A stretch of 6,554 nt of DNA. Origin: Gammaproteobacteria bacterium. GTDB taxonomy: Bacteria > Pseudomonadota > Gammaproteobacteria > Steroidobacterales > Steroidobacteraceae. How positions within the stretch are numbered: position 1 is the first letter of the stretch; the number at the start of each line of letters is the position of its first letter. Location: the NCBI GenBank assembly GCA_020846815.1, contig JADLDF010000299.1:1-6554 (forward strand), given 5' to 3'. The position numbers and the translations under genes were made by a program. Positions 1-6,554 of this stretch are shown piece after piece. The notes under the pieces were generated by a model. It ran no database searches. It worked only from the letters and a program-made list of their open reading frames with translations, and was not told where the DNA came from.

Positions 1-536
1 CGCGCGCGCGTCTCGAGCAGCTTCAGCGCGCCCATGCAGGCGAGCAGCGCGCTGCCGCCGGCGAGGCCCGAGACGCCGCTGAACTGGCCTGCGACCGCCA
101 GCAGCAGCGCGAGACCGATGGCGGTGCGTACCAGGCCGCCGGGCGGCGCGCGCCCCTGCAGCGCCGCGACGACGCGCCAGCCGGCCAGCACGAGGATCGC
201 GAGCGTGCACCAGGGCGGCAGCCGGTCGACGTGCAGCGCGATCGCGGCCAGCAGCACGCCCGCAGTCCAGAGCAGCGGGCGCAGGGTCGGCGTGGCGCTG
301 CGCGCGGCAGGCCCTGGCGGTACCTGGCCCGGTGTCGAGTGCGCCGCAGCGTTTGGGGAAATACGATTGCGGAGACTGCCCGGCATCGCGTGGGCGGCCG
401 TTTGCGACGCGCGCGCGTGATCAGTGTGGGCGCTTTCGCTGGGCAGCGCCTGCGTGGCCTTGCGCAAGGTGGTGGCGCTGCGCTGCAGTCGGACGCGCAG
501 GGCCGCAACGAGCTGTGCGAAGCGGCCCTCAGCCAT
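1..536 (-). CDS. tgpA: TgpA-type membrane transglutaminase (DUF3488), N-terminal part, cut by window edge
   Basis: Only the first 178 residues are in the window; the C-terminal transglutaminase core lies beyond position 1. Visible from the N-terminus: a hydrophilic Ala/Thr/Ser/Pro-rich tail (about residues 1-85), then hydrophobic segments near residues 86-102 (PLLWTAGVLLAAIAL), 109-126, 139-152 and 160-174, ending in LKLLETRAR. The Gly-rich stretch followed by a LKLLE box is typical of DUF3488 at the N-terminus of TgpA proteins. Known family role: inner-membrane protein with a periplasmic transglutaminase-like domain, essential in Pseudomonas aeruginosa, substrate unclear. The start at 536 is chosen because it overlaps the DUF58 stop by 8 nt (ATGGCTGA) and has a GGGAG ribosome site 10 nt upstream. 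An in-frame ATG at 386 (residue 51) would give a shorter tail but has no visible ribosome site. Family assignment rests on the membrane region and on position after MoxR-DUF58. Confidence 0.82.
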   Translation of the reverse strand, partial: MAEGRFAQLVAALRVRLQRSATTLRKATQALPSESAHTDHARASQTAAHAMPGSLRNRISPNAAAHSTPGQVPPGPAARSATPTLRPLLWTAGVLLAAIALHVDRLPPWCTLAILVLAGWRVVAALQGRAPPGGLVRTAIGLALLLAVAGQFSGVSGLAGGSALLACMGALKLLETRA

Positions 537-1527
537 GTTCGTCGCGCTCCCGCGCCGTGTCGTGCAGCGCCAGCGCCGCGAGGCAGCGCGCGAGCTGCGG
601 TGGGCCGCGGTCCGGGGGCAGCTCCTGCCCCGGCAGCCGCAGCCCGTAGCGCTGGCCGCGCGCCTCCGCGTCGAGCACCCAGCGGCAGAGCTGCGAGAGG
701 CGCGCCTCGGTATCGAGGCCGGGCAGGGCGTCGAAGTCGAAGTGCAGCGACTCGGTGCTGCCGCCGTCGTACTCCTTGACCAGCAGCGGCTGGCCGCGTG
801 CATAGGCCTTCCAGGCCACCTGGCGCGGCGAGTCGCCGTCGCGGAACGCCCGCAGGTCGCGCAGCTCGTCGCTGCCGTCGCCGGCCCGGGCGTTGCCCGA
901 CTCGCGACCGGCAGGGCCGGCCGGTGGTGGCAGCGTGCCGGCGGGGTGCGGATAGACCAGGGTCGCGAGCGGCAGGTGGATCCAGGTCCAGCAGCGGAAC
1001 AGGCCGAAGGGAAAGGCGCTCGCCAGCCGCAGGCGCCCGATGTGCAGCCGGCCGCGGCGCAGCGCCGGCAGTCGCAGCTCGAGCCGCGTCGCATCGTCCG
1101 GCGCGATCGCCGCGAGCGCGGCATCCGCACCCGGTGCCTCGACGGCGAGATCGAATCGCCCGGCCGCGGGGCTGTCGAGCGCGAGCACGAGCCGCACGGT
1201 CTCGCCGGCGAACGCAGGCTCGGCGTGGGCCGCGCCGAGCCGCAGCCCCAGCAGGTTGCGGTGACAGTGGTTCATGCCGATGATCGCGAAGCCGCCGAGC
1301 ACGAAGGCCAGCAGCAGCGCGAGGCTGTTGGCGTAGTTCAGGCCTGCGATGAGCATCGCGAGCAGCAGCACGGCGAAGCCGGCGCCGGCGCGCGTCGGCA
1401 GGATGTAGAGACGGCGCCGCTGCAGCACGACGGGCAGCCGGTCCTCGCCCTGGCGCCGCCGCGCCCAGCCTGCGGCCCTCGTCTCCAGGGTCCGGGACCA
1501 GCGCGCGACCAGGGCCCGCGGCGACAT
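529..1527 (-). CDS. DUF58 family membrane protein, partner of MoxR and TgpA
   Basis: 332 residues. Two adjacent hydrophobic segments at about 50-63 and 68-85 form a membrane hairpin, preceded by a basic N-terminus (WARRR, QRRRL), which suggests a cytoplasmic start. The family box near 166-178 (LRLASAFPFGLFR) and the DUF58 core at about 219-256 (SDELRDLRAFRDGDSPRQVA, then WKAYARGQPLLVKEYDGG) are clear. The C-terminal part resembles a von Willebrand A-like fold, but where a metal site DxSxS would be expected it reads DFDALPG, so metal binding is probably absent. The start at 1527 (MSPRALVARW) is chosen because it begins 7 nt after the moxR stop; the frame stays open to 1674, but that extension lies within moxR and is rich in Cys and Arg, as expected of a shadow. 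It overlaps tgpA by 8 nt, so coupled translation is likely. Molecular function is unknown; a scaffold or client of the MoxR ATPase is inferred from context. Confidence 0.9.
   Translation of the reverse strand: MSPRALVARWSRTLETRAAGWARRRQGEDRLPVVLQRRRLYILPTRAGAGFAVLLLAMLIAGLNYANSLALLLAFVLGGFAIIGMNHCHRNLLGLRLGAAHAEPAFAGETVRLVLALDSPAAGRFDLAVEAPGADAALAAIAPDDATRLELRLPALRRGRLHIGRLRLASAFPFGLFRCWTWIHLPLATLVYPHPAGTLPPPAGPAGRESGNARAGDGSDELRDLRAFRDGDSPRQVAWKAYARGQPLLVKEYDGGSTESLHFDFDALPGLDTEARLSQLCRWVLDAEARGQRYGLRLPGQELPPDRGPPQLARCLAALALHDTARERDEHG
547..551 (-). promoter_or_regulatory. Ribosome binding site of tgpA (GGGAG)
   Basis: On the minus strand GGGAG lies inside the 3' end of the DUF58 gene, 10 nt before the ATG at 536. 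It is the best Shine-Dalgarno match before any of the five starts in this window and supports the long N-terminal form of TgpA over the internal ATG at 386. It is short and sits in GC-rich coding sequence, so chance is possible. Confidence 0.4.
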
Positions 1528-1534
1528 CACCGGC

Positions 1535-2455
1535 TCAAGGGTCGACGGGCACGCTGCGCAGCAGGGCGCGCGCGAAATCCCCGGGGTCGCCGCTGGCGGC
1601 CGGATCCTGGCGCAGCAAACGGTGCGCCGCGACCGGCGGGAACACGGCCTGCACGTCTTCGGGCAGCACCGCATCGCGCCCCGCCAGGAGCGCCCAGGCC
1701 TGGGCGGCGCGCAGCAGGCCCTGGCCGGCGCGCGGTGAGAGGCCGAGCTTCACGTCCGGCCGCTCGCGCGTCGCGCGCAGCACGCGCTGCAGGTAGTCGT
1801 AGAGCACGTCGGCGACGTGCACGCGCCGCACGCTCTGCTGCACCTGGCAGATGCGCACCGAGTCGAGATGCGCGGGCACGCGCTCCAGCAGGTCGCGGCG
1901 CTCTCCCGAGCGCAGCAGCTCGCGTTCGTGCGCCGCGTCCGGATAGCCGAGCTCGACGCGCATCAGGAAGCGGTCGAGCTGCGACTCGGGCAGCGCGAAG
2001 GTGCCGAGCTGCTCCTTCGGGTTCTGCGTCGCGACCACGAAGAACGGCTCGGGCAGCACGTAGGTCTGGCCGTCGGCGCTGACCTGGCGTTCCTCCATGG
2101 CCTCGAGCAGCGCGCTCTGGGTGCGCGGGCTGGCGCGGTTGACCTCGTCGGCGAGCAGCAGCTGCGTGAACACCGGGCCCTTGCGGAACTCGAACTGCTG
2201 GGTCGCACGGTCGAACACCGACACGCCGATGATGTCGGCGGGCAGCAGGTCGCTGGTGAACTGCACGCGGTTCCAGCCGAGACCGAAGACGCGAGCGAGG
2301 GCGTGGGCGAGCGTGGTCTTGCCGACACCCGGCACGTCCTCGATCAGCAGGTGCCCGCGGGCGAGCAGGCAGGCGACGCAGAGCCGCAGCTGCTGCGGCT
2401 TGCCGAGGATCACGCGCTCGAGCGTGACGAGGGACGAGGCGAGGTCTTGATCCAT
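1535..2455 (-). CDS. MoxR-family AAA+ ATPase
   Basis: 306 residues, full length for the family. Visible in order: Walker A EDVPGVGKTT (39-48), the MoxR-typical RVQFTSDLLPADIIG (63-77), Walker B LLLADEVNR (99-107, acidic pair D103/E104), ALLEAMEERQV (115-125), sensor 1 VVATQNP (140-146, N145), LPESQLDRF (155-163), and sensor 2 LSPRAG (239-244, R242) in the C-terminal lid domain. All residues needed for ATP hydrolysis appear present. MoxR proteins form oligomeric rings and are thought to act as chaperone-like ATPases that mature or activate partner complexes, often with von Willebrand A or DUF58 proteins. The gene starts 23 nt after the valS stop, and DUF58 follows after 7 nt. The ATG at 2455 gives a normal N-terminus (MDQDLASSLVTLERVILGK); no strong ribosome site is seen before it. 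A longer frame to 2513 belongs to another phase and is not the gene. Function is assigned to family only. Confidence 0.95.
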   Translation of the reverse strand: MDQDLASSLVTLERVILGKPQQLRLCVACLLARGHLLIEDVPGVGKTTLAHALARVFGLGWNRVQFTSDLLPADIIGVSVFDRATQQFEFRKGPVFTQLLLADEVNRASPRTQSALLEAMEERQVSADGQTYVLPEPFFVVATQNPKEQLGTFALPESQLDRFLMRVELGYPDAAHERELLRSGERRDLLERVPAHLDSVRICQVQQSVRRVHVADVLYDYLQRVLRATRERPDVKLGLSPRAGQGLLRAAQAWALLAGRDAVLPEDVQAVFPPVAAHRLLRQDPAASGDPGDFARALLRSVPVDP

Positions 2456-2478
2456 GCTTTCGGTGCCGCCCGGTGCAG

Positions 2479-5283
2479 TCAGAGCAGGCGCTGCACGCGC
2501 GCCAGCTGCTCATCGAGACTCGTGGCGCTGCGCTCGAAGTCGGCGATGCGCGCCTTTTCCTGCTCGACGACGGCCGCCGGCGCGTTGCGGACGAAGTTCT
2601 CGTTGGCGAGCTTCGCAGGCGCCTTGGCGAGTTCCTGCCGGGTCTTCGCGAGCCTCTTGCCGAGGCGTTCGGTCTCGGCCCGCGGGTCGATCAGCCCGGC
2701 CATGGGCACCAGCAGCTTCATCGCGCCGACCAGAGCCGTGGCCGCAGGCGGCGGCGTCTCGGACGCCTCGAGCACGCGCATCGACTCGAGGCCCGCGAGA
2801 CGCTCGAGGAAAGCGCGCTGCGCGGCGACGCGGCGCCGGTCGTCGCCCTGCGCACCCTCGAGCAGCACCGGCAGCTTCTTTGCGGGACTGATGTCCATCT
2901 CGCCGCGGATCTGGCGGATGCCGAGCACGAAGGCCTGGATCCAGCGCACGTCGGCCTCGGCTGCCGCATCGGCCGGGAAGGCGGCGGCGTCGGGCCAGGG
3001 CGCGATCATGATGGAGGGCGCGGTCGCGCCGGCCAGCGGTGCGACGCGCTGCCAGATTTCCTCGGTGATGAACGGCATCAGCGGGTGCAGCGCACGCAGC
3101 AGCGTCTCGAGCACCTCGGCGAGCGTGCGCCGCGCGCCGCGCTTCAGCGCCTCGGACACTTCCTCGCTCTGCAGCACCGGCTTGGTCAGCTCGAGATACC
3201 AGTCGCAGAACTCGTACCAGGTGAATTCGTAGAGCGCTGTGGCCGCGAAATCGAAGCGGTACTCGGCGAAGGCCTGCTCGACCTGGCGCAGCGTCGCGCC
3301 GAGTCGCGAGCGGATCCAGCGGTCGGCGACGGTCTGGTCGACCGGGCCGGTGAGCAGTGCGGGATCCGACGGCAGGCCCTCGGCCGTCTCCAGCGCCAGC
3401 AGCGCGAAGCGCGCGCCGTTCCACAGCTTGTTGCAGAAGTTGCGGTAGCCGGCGACGCGCGCGACATCGAAGCGCAGGTCGACGCTCTGCGTCGCGATCG
3501 AGGCGAAGGTGAAGCGCAGTGCGTCGGTGCCGTAAGCGGCAATGCCCTCGGGATAGGCCTTGCGCGTCGCCTGTTCGATGGCCGGCGCCATCTGCGGCTG
3601 CATCAGACCGGTGGTGCGCTTGGCGAGCAGGGCCTCGAGGCCGATGCCGTCGACGACGTCGAGCGGATCGATGACGTTGCCCTTGGACTTCGACATCTTC
3701 TGGCCTTCGGAATCGCGGACCAGGCCGTGAACGTAGACCTCGCGGAACGGCACGTCACCCATGAACTTCAGACCCATCATGATCATCCGGGCGACCCAGA
3801 AGAAGATGATGTCGAAGCCCGTGATCAGCACCGAGGTGGGGTAGAACTGCCGCAGCTCGGGCGGGCTCTGCGGCCAGCCGAGAGTCGAGAACGGCCACAG
3901 CGCCGAGGAGAACCAGGTGTCGAGCACGTCCTCGTCCTGGCGCAGCGCGACGCCGGCGGCGAGCCCGTGCTTTGCGCGCACCTCGGCTTCGCTGCGGCCG
4001 ACGTAGACGCGGCCCGCGTCGTCGTACCAGGCCGGGATGCGGTGGCCCCACCAGAGCTGGCGGCTGATGCACCAGTCCTGGATGTTGCGCATCCATTCGA
4101 AATAGGTCTTCGACCAGTTCTCCGGCACGAAGCGGATCGCGCCGCTCTCGACGGCGCGGATCGCCGGCTGCGCGAGCGCCTCGACCTTCACGTACCACTG
4201 GTCGGTGAGATAGGGCTCGAGCACGACGCCGGTGCGATCGCCGCGCGGCACCGCGAGGCGATGCGGCTCGACCTTCTCGAGCAGGCCCGCGGCTTCGAGC
4301 TCCGCGACGACGCGCCGGCGGGCCTCGAAGCGGTCGAGGCCGCGGAAGCGCTGCGGGACCGCGTCGTTCAGCGTGGCCTGCGGCGTCAGGATATTGATCT
4401 GCGGCAGGCCGTGGCGCTGGCCGACGGCGTAGTCGTTGAAGTCGTGCGCCGGCGTGATCTTGACGCAGCCCGAGCCGAATTCGGCGCTGGCATGGTGGTC
4501 GGCGATCAGCGGGATCTCGCGCTCCGCGAGCGGCAGGCGCAGCATCTTCCCGACCCTGGCAGTGTAGCGCTCGTCGGAGGGGTTCACGGCCACGGCGACG
4601 TCGCCGAGCATGGTCTCCGGGCGCGTGGTCGCAACCACTACGTGTCCGCTGCCGTCGGCGAAGGGATAGCGCAGGTGCCAGAGATGGCCGTTTTCCTCCT
4701 CCTTCTGCACCTCGAGGTCGGAAACCGCCGTCAGCAGCACCGGGTCCCAGTTCACCAGGCGCTTGCCGCGATAGATGAGGCCTTCGTCGTGCAGGCGCAC
4801 GAAGACCTCGGTCACGGTCTTCGACAGCCCCTCGTCCATGGTGAAGCGGTCGCGCGACCAGGCGACCGAAGCGCCGAGGCGGCGCAGCTGGTGGGCGATG
4901 GTGCCGCCGGACTTCGCCTTCCACTCCCAGACGCGCTCGACGAAAGCCTCGCGACCGAGATCCGTACGGCGGCGACCCCCGGCCGCGAGCTGGCGCTCGA
5001 CGACCATCTGGGTCGCGATGCCGGCGTGGTCGGTGCCCGGCTGCCAGAGCGTCGGCTCGCCGCACATGCGGTGATAGCGCGTCAGCGCGTCCATGATCGT
5101 GTCCTGGAACGCATGCCCCATGTGCAGCGTGCCGGTGACGTTCGGCGGCGGGATTACGATGCAGTAGCCGGAGCCCGGCGGCGCATCCGGCGCGGCCGCG
5201 CCGCGCGGCTCGAACCAGCCGGCGGCTTCCCAGCGCTCGTAGAGGCGCCGCTCGATGTCCTGCGGCGAGTAGACCTTGTCCAT
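2479..5283 (-). CDS. valS: Valyl-tRNA synthetase (ValRS), complete
   Basis: 934 residues, close to E. coli ValRS (951). This cytoplasmic class I enzyme joins valine to tRNA-Val using ATP and edits mischarged threonine. The HIGH-type motif is HMGH at 54-57 in [15 protein letters not shown], a form typical of ValRS and not IleRS. The CP1 editing domain shows [11 protein letters not shown] (218-228) and [15 protein letters not shown] (270-284). [17 protein letters not shown] follows at 403-419, and KMSKS is at 529-533. After it comes the anticodon-binding domain, with [13 protein letters not shown] at its start and [11 protein letters not shown] further on. The last about 65 residues are a charged helical arm, the C-terminal tRNA-binding coiled coil. 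No key residue looks lost. The start at 5283 ([18 protein letters not shown]) aligns with E. coli MEKTYNPQDIE. It lies 44 nt after holC and 23 nt before moxR, with a possible promoter at 5327-5332. Confidence 0.99.
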   Translation of the reverse strand: MDKVYSPQDIERRLYERWEAAGWFEPRGAAAPDAPPGSGYCIVIPPPNVTGTLHMGHAFQDTIMDALTRYHRMCGEPTLWQPGTDHAGIATQMVVERQLAAGGRRRTDLGREAFVERVWEWKAKSGGTIAHQLRRLGASVAWSRDRFTMDEGLSKTVTEVFVRLHDEGLIYRGKRLVNWDPVLLTAVSDLEVQKEEENGHLWHLRYPFADGSGHVVVATTRPETMLGDVAVAVNPSDERYTARVGKMLRLPLAEREIPLIADHHASAEFGSGCVKITPAHDFNDYAVGQRHGLPQINILTPQATLNDAVPQRFRGLDRFEARRRVVAELEAAGLLEKVEPHRLAVPRGDRTGVVLEPYLTDQWYVKVEALAQPAIRAVESGAIRFVPENWSKTYFEWMRNIQDWCISRQLWWGHRIPAWYDDAGRVYVGRSEAEVRAKHGLAAGVALRQDEDVLDTWFSSALWPFSTLGWPQSPPELRQFYPTSVLITGFDIIFFWVARMIMMGLKFMGDVPFREVYVHGLVRDSEGQKMSKSKGNVIDPLDVVDGIGLEALLAKRTTGLMQPQMAPAIEQATRKAYPEGIAAYGTDALRFTFASIATQSVDLRFDVARVAGYRNFCNKLWNGARFALLALETAEGLPSDPALLTGPVDQTVADRWIRSRLGATLRQVEQAFAEYRFDFAATALYEFTWYEFCDWYLELTKPVLQSEEVSEALKRGARRTLAEVLETLLRALHPLMPFITEEIWQRVAPLAGATAPSIMIAPWPDAAAFPADAAAEADVRWIQAFVLGIRQIRGEMDISPAKKLPVLLEGAQGDDRRRVAAQRAFLERLAGLESMRVLEASETPPPAATALVGAMKLLVPMAGLIDPRAETERLGKRLAKTRQELAKAPAKLANENFVRNAPAAVVEQEKARIADFERSATSLDEQLARVQRLL

Positions 5284-5318
5284 GGCGGAATCCGGGGCGA
5301 GAAGAGGGCGGCGGAATC
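5284..5318 (-). repeat. 9-nt direct repeat in the valS leader
   Basis: GATTCCGCC (minus strand) occurs twice, at 5310-5318 and at 5284-5292, the second copy directly abutting the valS ATG. The starts of the copies are 26 nt apart and both fall between holC and valS. No strong Shine-Dalgarno sequence is present in this leader, only a GGA about 8 nt before the start. Function is unknown; it could be a protein or RNA contact site, or chance. Confidence 0.35.
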
Positions 5319-5326
5319 AGCCGACG

Positions 5327-5332
5327 ATTATA
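5327..5332 (-). promoter_or_regulatory. Candidate -10 element for valS (TATAAT)
   Basis: A perfect TATAAT on the minus strand, 44 nt before the valS ATG, in DNA that is otherwise strongly GC-rich. The holC stop codon TAA (5330-5328) lies inside it. I see no good -35 hexamer at 16-18 nt upstream (the sequence there reads around CCAGTC) and no extended -10 TGn. If used, the transcript would begin near 5320 and carry a leader of about 37 nt, too short for an attenuator or T-box. It may be only the stop-codon context. Confidence 0.3.
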
Positions 5333-5801
5333 GCGAGCGGCCGGCCCGAGACTGGCCGCCGAGCTGGTGGGTGGCCGGCTCGGCGCCGAGCCGGCGCCAG
5401 GTGCGGAAGCGCTCGCGGCCCTGCTGTCGGCCTTCGGGGTCGGCGGCGGGGATCTCGATCACGCGCTCGAATTCGATCGCGACCGGCGGCACCTCGACGC
5501 AGAGGTTGATCAGCAGCACGCGCGGCACGGCGGCCGGCACCTGGCCCGCCAGCAGCACGGGAGCCTCGGCGCCGGCACCGTCGGCGCCTTCGGGCAGCAG
5601 TTCGTGCGGGATGAACGAACCGTCGAAGCTGGTCCACAGCAGCTCGTCGAGCGCGGCCAGCTCGCGACGCTGGTCGCCGACGATCAGCGTGCGCTGGCCG
5701 GCCGCGTAGGCCTTGTCGACCAGTCGACAGACCAGGGACAGCCGCGCACCCTCGCCCGCAGCCGGGTCGGTCACGTAGAAATCGACGCGCGGCGCGGCCA
5801 C
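5328..5801 (-). CDS. holC: DNA polymerase III subunit chi (HolC)
   Basis: 157 residues (E. coli chi is 147). Chi belongs to the clamp-loader complex, binding psi (HolD) and the C-terminal tail of SSB, and so tethers the replisome to SSB-coated lagging-strand DNA. Visible family features: VDFYV (6-10), RLVDKAYAAGQRTLIV (26-41), LDELLW (51-56), SFIPH (62-66), RVLLINL (94-100), FERVIEI (111-117) and the charged C-terminal helix GRERFRTWRRLG (128-139). The last about 12 residues (from GGQSRAGRSL back to HQ) look like a poorly conserved tail. The start is GTG at 5801, 23 nt after pepA; the frame stays open upstream, but only into pepA, and VAAPRVDFYV matches the usual N-terminus. The ribosome site is weak. 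It is flanked by pepA and valS as in many Gammaproteobacteria. Its stop lies inside a TATAAT and its 3' end carries a 22-bp palindrome. Confidence 0.95.
   Translation of the reverse strand: MAAPRVDFYVTDPAAGEGARLSLVCRLVDKAYAAGQRTLIVGDQRRELAALDELLWTSFDGSFIPHELLPEGADGAGAEAPVLLAGQVPAAVPRVLLINLCVEVPPVAIEFERVIEIPAADPEGRQQGRERFRTWRRLGAEPATHQLGGQSRAGRSL
5374..5395. repeat. Perfect 22-bp palindrome in the 3' end of holC, upstream of valS
   Basis: The 16-base core GGCTCGGCGCCGAGCC (5377-5392) extends by three matching pairs on each side, giving 11-bp arms with no loop. It encodes part of RLGAEPA (HolC residues 137-143) and lies about 42 nt upstream of the TATAAT. No T-run follows on the minus strand, so it is not a standard intrinsic terminator. 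It could be a dimeric operator site, a cruciform or RNA hairpin, or a by-product of GC-rich codons; a shorter 16-bp palindrome also occurs inside valS at 5188-5203. Confidence 0.5.
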
Positions 5802-5824
5802 GGAACGCTCGGACGGCGGGTCGT

Positions 5825-6554
<730 letters not shown>

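Noticed and set aside
1..10. Alternating CG run at the window start and a similar run near 409-416
   Set aside because: Alternating CG can favour Z-DNA, but these runs are short and arise from Arg/Ala codons; nothing else marks them as functional.
23..508. A 161-codon minus-strand frame overlapping the tgpA start
   Set aside because: Its product is Arg/Cys/Pro/Ser-rich with no membrane segments. The adjacent frame from 536 encodes the hydrophobic DUF3488 region ending in LKLLE.
2456..2478. Possible terminator or promoter between valS and moxR
   Set aside because: The 23-nt gap has no hairpin with a T-run and no TATAAT-like hexamer, and none is seen in the last about 80 nt of valS.
424..3232. 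Long plus-strand open frames at 424-2082 and 1817-3232
   Set aside because: They are antisense shadows of DUF58 and moxR, Arg/Ala/Gln-rich and low in complexity, without domain features. The minus-strand proteins carry clear family motifs.
5188..5203. 16-bp palindrome inside the valS 5' coding region
   Set aside because: It falls in an Ala-rich stretch (GAAAPDA) made of GC-only codons, where such symmetry is expected by chance, and it has no suitable position relative to a start or stop.
2473..5709. A 1078-codon open frame on the plus strand, opposite valS and holC
   Set aside because: Its codons are in exact antisense phase with valS. Antisense stops would need TTA, CTA or TCA codons in valS, which this GC-rich genome avoids, so the frame stays open by composition. 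The translation shows no recognisable domain, while the opposite strand encodes a complete ValRS.

Overview
All genes in this window lie on the minus strand, so the biological reading order runs from the right edge to the left: the end of pepA, then holC, valS, a MoxR-type AAA+ ATPase gene, a DUF58 gene, and the start of a TgpA-type membrane transglutaminase gene. The DNA is very GC-rich and the third codon positions are almost all G or C. The order pepA-holC-valS is the arrangement known from Gammaproteobacteria, including E. coli. With the high GC and the protein sequences, this points to a chromosomal fragment of a high-GC gammaproteobacterium (Xanthomonadales/Nevskiales/Chromatiales-like). 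The exact lineage cannot be fixed from sequence reading alone.

Right block (about 2479-6554), housekeeping: PepA (leucyl aminopeptidase, C-terminal half only), HolC (chi subunit of the DNA polymerase III clamp loader, GTG start) and ValRS (complete, 934 aa). The pepA-holC gap is 23 nt. The holC-valS gap is 44-46 nt. A perfect TATAAT hexamer overlaps the holC stop codon and a 22-bp perfect palindrome lies just upstream of it, so valS may have its own promoter here.

Left block (1-2455), a conserved three-gene module: MoxR ATPase, DUF58 protein and TgpA. It begins only 23 nt after the valS stop. Inside it the genes are spaced by 7 nt and then overlap by 8 nt, so they are probably translationally coupled. 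Such modules are widespread. TgpA is an inner-membrane protein with a periplasmic transglutaminase-like domain, the MoxR protein is thought to act as a chaperone-like ATPase, and DUF58 is a membrane-anchored partner; the exact biochemical job is unsettled. The unusual element is a long, hydrophilic, low-complexity N-terminal tail of about 85 residues on TgpA before its first membrane segment.

I saw no tRNA, rRNA, CRISPR array, insertion sequence, phage gene or intrinsic terminator. There is no gene-free stretch longer than about 50 nt. The window is mostly ordinary core genome. The points worth a second look are regulatory (palindrome plus TATAAT before valS) and the TgpA tail and operon context, not a new system.
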